Source: Mycobacterium sp. DL440
GTDB lineage: Bacteria; Actinomycetota; Actinomycetes; Mycobacteriales; Mycobacteriaceae
Reading direction: 5' to 3'
Assembly: GCF_011745145.1 (NCBI RefSeq)
Contig: NZ_CP050191.1
Location: forward strand, 4,847,433 to 4,911,432
DNA length: 64,000 nt
Under the pieces are notes generated by a model. That model was given only the letters and a program-made list of their open reading frames with translations, was not told the origin of the DNA and searched no databases. Shown piece after piece: positions 29,275 to 36,929 of this stretch (positions are counted from its first letter, which is position 1; each line of letters opens with the position of its first letter). The translations under genes were made by a program, and so were the position numbers.

Positions 29275-31047
29275 ATGACTCGACGGCACCGCAGCGCCAT
29301 CGTCTGGTTCCTGCTACTCGCGCTGTTCCTCCCGCTCGCGGGTTGCTCGTCGGCCCCGGACCCGGCTGACCGATTCGCCGCCTTCGCCGATGCCCTGCAA
29401 CGCAAGGACGCCCACGGAGCGGCCGCACAGACCTCAGACCCCGCAGCCGCCGAGCCGGCAATCACCTCGATGTTCGACGGCATGGGCGATGCCGCCTCGG
29501 TCAAGGTCACCGCTGAACCCGATGATCAGGCCGGCGCGACCCTGAAGTATCAGTGGACCTGGGGCGAAGGTCACGATTTCGGCTACGACACCGCCGGCAC
29601 CGCGGCCAAGGCCGGTGACGACTGGCTCATTACCTGGGCGCCGACGCTGTTGCACCGAGATCTGCGGGACGGCTTGCGATTTCAATACAGCACCGACAGC
29701 GACCTGCAGACCCCGGTGCTCGACCGGACCGGCCAGCCGTTGATGACGTGGCAGACCGTGGGCGTGATCTCGCTGGACCGCGCCCATCTCGATTCCGCCG
29801 CGCCGCTGGCCGCACTGCTGACCCCCTTCGACGCCAGCACCACCGCGGAATCCATCGGCGCGCAATTCACGTCGAACACCGACGATCGTGTGACGGTGAT
29901 GAAACTGCGCGAGGACGACCTCGCGCAGGTACGCGACCAACTGGCCCAGATTCCAGGCGTCACCGTGGCCGAGCAGGGCGAGCTGCTGACCACTGACCGC
30001 CAACTGTCCTCACCGGCGATCGGCGGACTGGCCCAGTTGTGGCACGACCGGATCACCAAAGCCGCCGGATGGTCGGTCTATCTGGTGGACGACAACGGGG
30101 CGCCCGCTCAGAAGTTGGCCTCGACCCCACCCGCACCGACCGACCCGATGCACACCACCCTGGACCTGCGGCTGCAACTGCTCGCCCAGCAGGCCGTCGC
30201 CCAGGAGACCCGGCCTGCGGTGCTGGTCGCGATCTCCGGTACGACTGGGGGCATCTTGGCTGCCGCGCAGAACTCCGCTGCGGATCCCCAAGGTGCCATT
30301 GCCTTTTCGGGGCTGTATCCGCCGGGGTCGACGTTCAAGACCATCACCACCGCGGCCGCACTGGAAGCCAACCTGGCCACCCCGGAAACCCCGGTGGCCT
30401 GCCCGGGACGGTTGACCATCGAGAACCGCACCATTCCCAACGACGACGACTTCGACCTCGGGACAGTGCCCTTGGCGTCAGCGTTCTCCCATTCGTGCAA
30501 CACCAGCATGGCGGCGCTGTCGGACAAACTGCCCGCCGATGCGCTGACCAAGATGGCCCGCGCGTTCGGCATCGGGGTCGACTTCGCCATTCCCGGGCTC
30601 ACCACGGTGACCGGTCGGGTGCCCAACGCCGACACCGCCGCCCAGCGGGTGGAAAACGGCATCGGCCAGGGCACCGTAACCGTCAGCCCATTCGGTCTCG
30701 CGGTCGCCGAGGCCAGCCTGGCGCACGGCTCGACCATCCTGCCCAGCCTGGTCGACGGCGAGAAAGTGACCGCCGACAGCCCTTCCGAAACACTGCCGGC
30801 CGGCGTCACCGCGGCGCTGCGGGACATGATGCGCAAGACCGTGACCGAAGGCACGGCAAGCCAATTGAGCGACATCCCCGATCTCGGCGGCAAGACAGGT
30901 ACAGCGGAATTCGGCGACAACACGCACTCGCATGGGTGGTTCGCCGGGATTGCCGGGGACATCGCGTTCGCGACTCTGGTGGTGGGCGGAGACTCGTCGA
31001 CGCCCGCGGTGAAGATCTCGGGAGACTTCCTGCGGGCTACCCGCTAG
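29275..31047 (+). CDS. Penicillin-binding lipoprotein (Rv2864c-like transpeptidase)
   Basis: A 590-residue class B-type PBP anchored as a lipoprotein: signal with LAGC (Cys24), an NTF2-like MecA_N domain (about 30-130), a dimerisation domain (about 140-270) and a transpeptidase domain (about 310-585). Catalytic motifs are intact: STFK (Ser352, Lys355), SCN (407-409) and KTG (540-542). It would cross-link peptidoglycan outside the membrane. It starts 22 nt after the PE-PPE hydrolase and may share its transcript. Its 3' end overlaps the convergent desaturase by 11 bases. It is a relative of Rv2864c, perhaps a second copy. Confidence 0.9.
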   Translation: MTRRHRSAIVWFLLLALFLPLAGCSSAPDPADRFAAFADALQRKDAHGAAAQTSDPAAAEPAITSMFDGMGDAASVKVTAEPDDQAGATLKYQWTWGEGHDFGYDTAGTAAKAGDDWLITWAPTLLHRDLRDGLRFQYSTDSDLQTPVLDRTGQPLMTWQTVGVISLDRAHLDSAAPLAALLTPFDASTTAESIGAQFTSNTDDRVTVMKLREDDLAQVRDQLAQIPGVTVAEQGELLTTDRQLSSPAIGGLAQLWHDRITKAAGWSVYLVDDNGAPAQKLASTPPAPTDPMHTTLDLRLQLLAQQAVAQETRPAVLVAISGTTGGILAAAQNSAADPQGAIAFSGLYPPGSTFKTITTAAALEANLATPETPVACPGRLTIENRTIPNDDDFDLGTVPLASAFSHSCNTSMAALSDKLPADALTKMARAFGIGVDFAIPGLTTVTGRVPNADTAAQRVENGIGQGTVTVSPFGLAVAEASLAHGSTILPSLVDGEKVTADSPSETLPAGVTAALRDMMRKTVTEGTASQLSDIPDLGGKTGTAEFGDNTHSHGWFAGIAGDIAFATLVVGGDSSTPAVKISGDFLRATR

Positions 31048-32188
31048 CCCCGGCCGTGCTCGCCGACAAGTTGGCTGATCGTCTGCACCGCCTCCCCGAT
31101 GACGGGCGAGCTGGCTCGCAGTTCGGATCCGGGAGCGCGAGCTTGAAAACCGTTCTCAGGGTGAGCAGGTACTGGCGTGCGAGCGGACCGGTGGTGTACG
31201 GCAGGTCAAAGCGGGCGCATATGGCCCGAACCTGTGGAGCGATCTGCGCGTAGCGGTTGCTCGGGAGATCTGGAAAGAGGTGGTGCTCAATCTGGTAGCA
31301 GAGGTTTCCACTGAGGAACGCCAACACCCGCCCGGCACGGAAGTTCGCGGTGCCAAGCATTTGTCGTAGATACCATTCGGATTTGGACTCATCGTCCAGT
31401 GCCGCGGGTGCGAATTTCTGCGTATCCTCGCCGAGGTGTCCGCAGCAGATCACCACGTAGGACCACACATTTCGGAGCAGGTTGGCGGCCACGTTTGCGG
31501 TGAGCGTGCGGCGCCATCGTCGAAGACTCAGCGCGGGAAAGATCAAATAGTCCTTGGCGAGCTGCCGCGCCACTTTGCGGACCAAGGCGCGGGTGAGGAC
31601 GGTTTTCTCGGCGCGAGTCGCCGCGTGCTTCTTCTGCGACTCCCACCCCTGCAGGGCGATGCCCCATTCGAACATGATGGCCAGCAAGATGCTTCGTACC
31701 GGCTGCAATAGATTGCTGGGCTGCCACTGCTGGTCGCGGGTGACCCGCATGATGCCGTATCCGAGATCGTCGTCCACGCCGATGACGTTCGTGAATACGT
31801 GGTGACGGTAGTTGTGGGCGTACCGCCACTGTGAGGAGACGCCGGCCATGTCCCACTCCCAGGTGCTGGAGTGGATTTCCGGATCGTTCATCCAATCCCA
31901 TTGACCGTGACAGATGTTGTGACCAAGTTCCATGTTCTCGATGCTTTTCGCGGTGGCCAGCGCTGCGGTTCCCAGCGCCCAGCCGGGCCTGCTTCTGCCG
32001 GCGGCGATCGCGAGTCGCGCGGTGACCTCCAGACCGCGCTGAAACATGATGGCGCGGTGGATGTACAGCCGGTCTGATTCACCAAGCGAATTCTCGATGT
32101 CACAACGGATCGCCTCGAGTTCGAGGCCGAGCGCCTTGAGATCGGCCTCGCAAAGGTGGGCGTATTCGGCTACGTCGGTGACTGCCAT
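31037..32188 (-). CDS. Membrane fatty-acid desaturase (DesA3-like)
   Basis: A 383-residue integral membrane desaturase with the three histidine boxes: HNICH (His90, His94), HNYRHH (125-130) and QIEHH near residue 315, which bind the di-iron centre. Members introduce double bonds into acyl-CoA or acyl-lipid chains using O2. I use the ATG at 32188, with GGA about 10 nt upstream; a GTG at 32197 is the alternative. The adjacent upstream TetR gene (30 bp away, same strand) probably controls it, as in the DesA3 system. Confidence 0.87.
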   Translation of the reverse strand: MAVTDVAEYAHLCEADLKALGLELEAIRCDIENSLGESDRLYIHRAIMFQRGLEVTARLAIAAGRSRPGWALGTAALATAKSIENMELGHNICHGQWDWMNDPEIHSSTWEWDMAGVSSQWRYAHNYRHHVFTNVIGVDDDLGYGIMRVTRDQQWQPSNLLQPVRSILLAIMFEWGIALQGWESQKKHAATRAEKTVLTRALVRKVARQLAKDYLIFPALSLRRWRRTLTANVAANLLRNVWSYVVICCGHLGEDTQKFAPAALDDESKSEWYLRQMLGTANFRAGRVLAFLSGNLCYQIEHHLFPDLPSNRYAQIAPQVRAICARFDLPYTTGPLARQYLLTLRTVFKLALPDPNCEPARPSSGRRCRRSANLSASTAGASG

Positions 32189-32218
32189 CGCGATCACGTC
32201 CGTTCGTGGTGGTGCTGG

Positions 32219-32980
32219 TTACGAGAACCCGGGTATAGGCGCGGGCGCGCCGCCGGGCAGGTCGAGGCGGCTGGCCAGTCCGCTGAGCAGAATGTCGAGT
32301 CCGCGGTCGAGTTCGGCCAGCCCGTCGTAGGCGGCCCAGGTTGGCGCGAGCTCACGCAGGTGCGGGAATTCGCCGATCGGCAAACGATGCAGCCCCAGCC
32401 GCAACACATGGTCGGTTTCCTCGGGGCGTTCGACGATTTCCTGCAGTTCGGTCAGCACGTGCCCGTACAGAAATCCGAACAACGCCCGGTAGACGTGTAG
32501 TGCGTCGCCACCGGCGACTCCAGCCCCTGTGAGCAGGGCGAGGACATCTTCGAGGTGTCGCAGGATTCCTGGTGACCGCATCCCGAGTGGTGTCGCCAGC
32601 GGCCGGGTGACCAACAACGGCACCACGTTGGGGTGTGCTCGCGCCAGATCGCGAAAGTCGTGGCCGAGCTTGCGCAATGCGATAGCCCACTCCGGCGCGG
32701 TGGTGTCCAGCGAAAGCTGTTCGAAGACCAACTCGACGACCCCGTCAAGAACCGCGGCCTTGTTCGGCACATGCCGATATAAAGCCATCGGGTCGCGTCC
32801 GACCGCCTCGCCGAGCCGCCGCATCGACAGCGCGTCGACCCCCTCACGGTCGATGATGGCCAGTGCACTGGCCAGCACTGCCGAGCGGGTGATCGGCCTA
32901 CCGTCGCCGTCCGCCTCCGTGGAGTCGGTCGCCTCGGCGGCATGTCCAGAATCTGGCTGTCCCGTTGGCGGCTGGGTCAT
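32219..32980 (-). CDS. TetR-family regulator with TetR_C domain
   Basis: A 253-residue protein. After a disordered N-terminus (about 1-30) comes the helix-turn-helix (about 45-70, MRRLGEAVGRDPMALYRHV), then a TetR_C-type ligand domain. The ATG at 32980 is chosen; the frame runs upstream to 33097 but that stretch holds the repeat-rich promoter region. It is on the same strand and just upstream of the desaturase, and probably represses that operon. Confidence 0.83.
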   Translation of the reverse strand: MTQPPTGQPDSGHAAEATDSTEADGDGRPITRSAVLASALAIIDREGVDALSMRRLGEAVGRDPMALYRHVPNKAAVLDGVVELVFEQLSLDTTAPEWAIALRKLGHDFRDLARAHPNVVPLLVTRPLATPLGMRSPGILRHLEDVLALLTGAGVAGGDALHVYRALFGFLYGHVLTELQEIVERPEETDHVLRLGLHRLPIGEFPHLRELAPTWAAYDGLAELDRGLDILLSGLASRLDLPGGAPAPIPGFS

Positions 32981-33027
32981 GAGGGTCGAGCACCACCTTC
33001 CAGTGCATCTTTGATGTATATCTTCAC

Positions 33028-33154
33028 CGTAGACATACATCGTAGATGTCGCAACACTCCACAGGTGGAACAGGCAGCGTCGGGCACACCTCGACACCTT
33101 AGATCTATGGCGTAGATGTACGTCGTTGACATACTGGCCAAAGGGGCGTGTACT
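33028..33154. promoter_or_regulatory. Divergent promoter region with CGTAGATGT repeats and a TTGACA promoter
   Basis: CGTAGACAT (33028-33036), CGTAGATGT (33041-33049) and CGTAGATGT (33111-33119) are near-identical repeats; GACATACATCGTAGATGTC is a partial dyad. TTGACA (33126-33131), 17 bp and TGTACT (33149-33154) form a good sigma-A-like promoter reading toward the small-protein cluster. Binding by the neighbouring TetR is inferred. Confidence 0.5.
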
Positions 33155-33184
33155 GGACTTCTAGCACCGGATTGAGGCGACGCC

Positions 33185-33676
33185 ATGATCGTCATCGTTG
33201 GATTGGCCGTTCTGTTTGTCGCGGCGGCCGTGGGGTTCGCAGGAGTACTGGCCAATGCGGGACCCGCTCATTCGTTGACCGACGGTTTCTCGGTATTCGG
33301 CTATCACGTCACCGGGTCGACCGGCACGCTGTTCCTCTTCGGGATCATGGTCGGCGCGGCTGCGATGCTGGGCCTGAGTGTGCTGCTGGCAGGTGCTCGG
33401 CGCACCGCGGGACGCGGGCGAGACGCCCGGAATGCACTCGCCAGATCTCAACGCGAGGCGGCGTTTCTGAACCAGGAGCGCGAGCAGCGGCTCGAACACC
33501 AGCAGGACGGCGCATCCTCGGGCCCGACCGTGAGCACCGGCCCCGAGAGAGATTCCCTGTTCAGCCGTTGGTCGCGCGGTCGGCAACCGACGCCCACAGC
33601 CCGAATCGATACCTTCAGCCCGCGCTCGCGGGCCATGAACACCGAAAACCAAGGAGTCCGCAATGAGCATCGGTAA
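33185..33676 (+). CDS. Small membrane protein with charged cytoplasmic tail, unknown function
   Basis: A 163-residue protein with two predicted membrane helices (about 2-24 and 46-70). A long, Arg/Gln/Glu-rich, probably disordered tail follows (QREAAFLNQEREQR, then Ser/Pro-rich). I do not recognise a family. It is the first gene of a five-gene cluster of tiny proteins and overlaps the CsbD-like gene by 14 bases, so the two are translationally coupled. Confidence 0.75.
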   Translation: MIVIVGLAVLFVAAAVGFAGVLANAGPAHSLTDGFSVFGYHVTGSTGTLFLFGIMVGAAAMLGLSVLLAGARRTAGRGRDARNALARSQREAAFLNQEREQRLEHQQDGASSGPTVSTGPERDSLFSRWSRGRQPTPTARIDTFSPRSRAMNTENQGVRNEHR

Positions 33677-33836
33677 AAAGATCGCCCACAAGGCCGAAGC
33701 CTCCAAGGGCAGCCTGAAGAAGTTCTTCGGACGCGCCACCGGCAACACGCGCCTGCGCATGGAGGGACGCGCCGACCAGGCCACGGGCAACACCAAACAG
33801 GCAGGGGCCAAGTTGAAAGACGCGTTCAAACACTGA
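33663..33836 (+). CDS. CsbD-like small stress protein
   Basis: A 57-residue hydrophilic, Lys/Gly/Ala-rich protein with CsbD-type repeats: KGSLKKFFGRATGNTRLRMEGRADQ and the ATGNTKQAGAKLKDAF end. AAGGAG lies 6 nt upstream of the ATG. In Bacillus, CsbD is a general-stress (SigB) protein; its molecular role is unknown. It overlaps the upstream membrane-protein gene, and a tandem 16-bp repeat follows it. Confidence 0.82.
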   Translation: MSIGKKIAHKAEASKGSLKKFFGRATGNTRLRMEGRADQATGNTKQAGAKLKDAFKH

Positions 33837-33856
33837 CCAGGGCAACCCTGCCCAAA

Positions 33857-33888
33857 CCATCTACACCGAAATCCATCTACACCGAAAT
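33857..33888 (+). repeat. Tandem 16-bp direct duplication
   Basis: CCATCTACACCGAAAT occurs twice without gap (33857-33872, 33873-33888) in the space between the CsbD-like gene and the next small gene. It looks like a recent slippage duplication and ends just before the ribosome-binding region (CAGGTAAACACC). Confidence 0.9.
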
Positions 33889-33900
33889 CAGGTAAACACC

Positions 33901-34080
33901 ATGATCGTCCTCGGAATCATCATGATCGTTCTGGGACTGCTGCTCCCCAGCCTCGTCCCCACATTCGCTTTCGCCCACGTTGTATTGGTCATCGGGGTCA
34001 TCCTGCTGGTCGTCGGCCTGCTCATGATGCTGATGGGACGAACGGGTCACGCCATCGGCGGCCGCCGCCATTACTACTGA
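33901..34080 (+). CDS. Tiny two-helix membrane protein (DUF6131-like)
   Basis: A 59-residue protein that is almost all hydrophobic: helix 1 about 2-22 (VLGIIMIVLGLLL), helix 2 about 26-47 (VVLVIGVILLVVGLLMML), and the conserved-looking C-terminal GRTGHAIGGRRHYY. The end matches the DUF6131 family of small actinobacterial membrane proteins as I recall it. No function is known. Confidence 0.8.
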   Translation: MIVLGIIMIVLGLLLPSLVPTFAFAHVVLVIGVILLVVGLLMMLMGRTGHAIGGRRHYY

Positions 34081-34152
34081 CCCGCTCTCAGTCAAACGTC
34101 GACGACACGACTCGACGGCCATGATCGCACCCAGTATCCAAGGAGATTCCTC

Positions 34153-34386
34153 ATGCGACTTTTAGGACTACTGGTGGTCATCTGGCTGGTCGTGGGCGCT
34201 GTCGCGGCCTACCAGCGAGGCTATTTCACCAACGCCAGCCAAAACTGTTCCAGCGCTGGGACGATCGCGCTGACCGTGATCGCCGGGCCACTCAACTATG
34301 CGGGTGTCAATCCCAAAGTGGAGAAATGCAATGTGCCCCAACCCAGTGCCTCACCTACGTCGCAAGGGGCATCGATAAGCCTCTGA
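34153..34386 (+). CDS. Small single-helix envelope protein, unknown function
   Basis: A 77-residue protein with one N-terminal hydrophobic helix (about 3-20, signal anchor). The extracytoplasmic part of about 55 residues has two cysteines (QNCSS and EKCNV) that could form a disulfide, and a Ser/Pro-rich tail. AAGGAG lies just before the ATG. No family is recognised. It is the fourth member of the small-protein cluster. Confidence 0.7.
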   Translation: MRLLGLLVVIWLVVGAVAAYQRGYFTNASQNCSSAGTIALTVIAGPLNYAGVNPKVEKCNVPQPSASPTSQGASISL

Positions 34387-34426
34387 TGCCAGAAATTCCA
34401 CGTTCGACAAATCCAAAGGAGCCGAC

Positions 34427-34828
34427 ATGGCTACTAGCAGTATCGTTTTGATCATCCTCGTCGTACTTGCGGCAGCTTTGCTGATCGCCGCACTCGCGTG
34501 GGTGGCACGCAACAAACGCAACCAACATCGCCACGTGGCAGCTGAAGAGATTCGTGAGGCCGCCAACGACGAAACGCGGGAAGTCCGGCAGCGCGAAGCA
34601 CGGGCCGATGAAACTGCCGCCCGGGCCCGTGCTGCTCAGGCCGAGTCCGACGTCAAAGCAGCCCAAGCCGCCGGTCTGCAGCAGCAGGCCGCCACCCACC
34701 GCAGCGAGGCGGCGACCTCCCGTCACGAGCTCAACGAGCAGTGGGACCGCGCGGACACCATGGATCCCGCCTCGGAGACACCCGAAGCGCCCAGGACCGC
34801 CGATCGCAAGGAACACCAGGACCATTGA
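34427..34828 (+). CDS. Membrane-anchored coiled-coil protein, unknown function
   Basis: A 133-residue protein with one N-terminal membrane helix (about 5-26, IVLIILVVLAAALLIAAL). A long Ala/Glu/Arg heptad-like helix (about 37-108) suggests a coiled coil, then a polar tail. AAAGGAG precedes the ATG. It is the last gene of the small-protein cluster. Similar membrane-plus-coiled-coil proteins often act as scaffolds or stress factors, but nothing specific is visible. Confidence 0.72.
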   Translation: MATSSIVLIILVVLAAALLIAALAWVARNKRNQHRHVAAEEIREAANDETREVRQREARADETAARARAAQAESDVKAAQAAGLQQQAATHRSEAATSRHELNEQWDRADTMDPASETPEAPRTADRKEHQDH

Positions 34829-34881
34829 GATCTCCAACCAAATCCTGTAGCGGGCCCACACACGTAGGCTCACGACGCCCT

Positions 34882-36588
34882 TCAGCTCCGCGGAGCGGTG
34901 GCACACATATGCACCAGCCCTGACGCCACCGCAAACCGCGGACCGTGCACCCCGTCGATGTTGGCTCGCCCCACCACAACTCCCATGCTGCGCAGGGATT
35001 CGCCGACCGTGCGCAGCAGCTCGTCGTCGAGAGCGCCGCCACCGGCCAACACCAACGCGTTCGGGGGTTTCTCGAAGGAAGCCAGGCAACGAGCGATATT
35101 GGCTGCCACGGTCTCCTGTTTGATCGCCAGACGTAGGCTGCGCCATTCCTCGGCAGCCAGTTTGGTCGAGAACGGCACCAACCCGGCCGAGCCGCGGGTG
35201 CACAACCTGCCGATCGCATCAGCCGGGGCCGGAGCGTCGAGGAACAGCCGCCGCCCGTCCTCCTCGTGCGCCACGTGCGGTCCCTCGACCCGGATCGCCG
35301 GAGTGCGCTTGACCCGTTCGGCCAGTGCCCGGGGGATGTTGAGCATCCGTGCCACCGCCACCGTGATGGTCTCCCCCGCACCCGCGGCCGTCACCGTGCG
35401 ATCGACACCGATCAGATCGATGGTGCCACCGCCGATATCGCACACCACCGAATCCGGCGGAAGGCCCGGCGTGGTGCGGGCACCCCGCGCGGCGGCCTCC
35501 GGCTCGGTCGTGATCGTGCGGGCTGGACGCCCGGTCAGCTCGGCAAGCGTCGTCGCGGCGTCCTCCACATGATCGGCGGCCAGCAGCGCCACAACGGTGC
35601 CCCGGGCGTCGGCTACGCCGCGGCGCAGCCACGTTCCGCTGTCGAGGGCGGCGAGGTCGGTGAAAAAGGCGTCGTCGACGGCGATCTCGTGATCGACAGT
35701 CGAGATGGAGCGCAACCGGATCCGCACCACGCTCCCCGGCGGTTCGCGGCGCAGGATGGCGTGGGCCTGCGCCGGGGAGTAGCGGGTCAGGCCACCGTTG
35801 ATCCTGAACTCGATGTAGTCGTCGTCCACCGCCGGTGGTTCCGGCGGCTCGGTCCGCGCCGTCACGGCGATAGCCGGGGAGTCCGAGAGCTCCCTGGTGA
35901 ATTCGGCGACATCGTGAATCTGGTCGTGACCGAGGTCCAATGCCGCACACAGCGCGATCGGATCTGCCAGAGCCCGGTAGGCGCGACCCTCGGCCACCAC
36001 CTCCACCGCGACGAGAGCTCCGGTCGCCAATCCGTCGAGGATCACCTCGTCGACCACCGGGACGTCGAGCGGAATCCGGTTGCGGATCAACACCGCATCG
36101 TCCTGGGCGGCCAGCACCCCGGCGATGGTCCAACCCCGGGACACCGCGTCGGTAATCGCTTCTGCGGCGACCTCGAAATCGGTGTCGCCGTCCACCGAGA
36201 CGATCACCGGGCCGGGTTGCGGTTCAGAAGCCAGTTCGCCCAGCGGCGTGTGCCGGCCCACCGCGTAACCCGTACCGGCCGGGGTACTGGCATCGGGCCG
36301 GCGCAGGCTGCGCACCGGTGAGCGCGGCGACGGCGCCGGGGCCAGCGGGGCGGTTTCGGTGTCGACCGGCCGGATCGCCGAGAGCACGAGCTCATCGGCA
36401 CGAACCTTGGCGTCGACCTCGATTCGCTGCAGTAGCGCGGCCGCCCCGTCCAGCGAATCCCGGGATCCCTTGCGGCCCCGGGTCGGCGCTTGCCCGTGGC
36501 TCAGCGGTTGCACCGCGCCGTTATCCACGCGGGCCAGGACGATCTCGGTGGTGTGATTGCCGATGTCGATCCCGGCGATGACCCTCAC
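34882..36588 (-). CDS. Diol/glycerol dehydratase reactivase, large subunit (DdrA/PduG-like)
   Basis: A 568-residue Hsp70/actin-fold ATPase chaperone. It has the N-terminal phosphate loop GIDIGNHTTEIVLA, a second ATPase motif SVVCDIGGGTIDLIG near residue 395, and the C-terminal LVLAGGGALDDELL. It exchanges damaged B12 out of inactivated diol dehydratase. It overlaps the small-subunit gene by 4 bases. No gene for the small reactivase subunit (DdrB/PduH) is present; this could be supplied elsewhere or be dispensable. Confidence 0.9.
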   Translation of the reverse strand: MRVIAGIDIGNHTTEIVLARVDNGAVQPLSHGQAPTRGRKGSRDSLDGAAALLQRIEVDAKVRADELVLSAIRPVDTETAPLAPAPSPRSPVRSLRRPDASTPAGTGYAVGRHTPLGELASEPQPGPVIVSVDGDTDFEVAAEAITDAVSRGWTIAGVLAAQDDAVLIRNRIPLDVPVVDEVILDGLATGALVAVEVVAEGRAYRALADPIALCAALDLGHDQIHDVAEFTRELSDSPAIAVTARTEPPEPPAVDDDYIEFRINGGLTRYSPAQAHAILRREPPGSVVRIRLRSISTVDHEIAVDDAFFTDLAALDSGTWLRRGVADARGTVVALLAADHVEDAATTLAELTGRPARTITTEPEAAARGARTTPGLPPDSVVCDIGGGTIDLIGVDRTVTAAGAGETITVAVARMLNIPRALAERVKRTPAIRVEGPHVAHEEDGRRLFLDAPAPADAIGRLCTRGSAGLVPFSTKLAAEEWRSLRLAIKQETVAANIARCLASFEKPPNALVLAGGGALDDELLRTVGESLRSMGVVVGRANIDGVHGPRFAVASGLVHMCATAPRS

Positions 36589-36929
36589 CGCAACAGACCC
36601 CGCCGGGCATAGACCGCGGCGGCCTGCCGCACCAGTTCCGCGCAGCGCGCGGCACCGCGGGTTTCCAGCGATGCCTGCAACGCGTCGAGTTCGGCGGCGG
36701 TGGAGCGGTGCGGGCGCAGCGCCTCGTACAGGCCCATCACCTCTTCATCGTCGATGACCGCCAATTCCGCTGCACGCAGGAAGTTCTCGGCCAGCTGGGG
36801 GTTGCCGCTCTCCTCGGCGACGACGGCCTGGTGCGCCAGCGCCGCCGGGTCCATCCGCAGATCCGACAGATCCAGCTTGCCGTCGACGGCGGCCTGCACT
36901 GAAAAAGTCCGGGCGAACTTGTCCGTCAT
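36585..36929 (-). CDS. Diol dehydratase small subunit (PduE/DhaB3-like), short form
   Basis: A 114-residue helical protein containing the family core: LRMDPAALAHQAVVAEESGNPQLAENF, then a conserved ELAVIDDEEVMGLYEALRPHRST stretch. Typical PduE is about 170 residues, so this version lacks most of the N-terminal extension (which in enterics aids shell targeting and solubility). It overlaps both neighbours by 4 bases (ATGA type), indicating coupled translation with the fused large/medium subunit and the reactivase. Confidence 0.87.
   Translation of the reverse strand: MTDKFARTFSVQAAVDGKLDLSDLRMDPAALAHQAVVAEESGNPQLAENFLRAAELAVIDDEEVMGLYEALRPHRSTAAELDALQASLETRGAARCAELVRQAAAVYARRGLLR

Noticed and set aside
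33126..33154. SigF-type promoter (GTTT-N16-GGGTAT) for the small-protein cluster
   Set aside because: The bases GTTGAC and GGCGTG fit SigF poorly, while TTGACA-N17-TGTACT fits a sigma-A-like promoter better. SigF control stays possible but is not supported.
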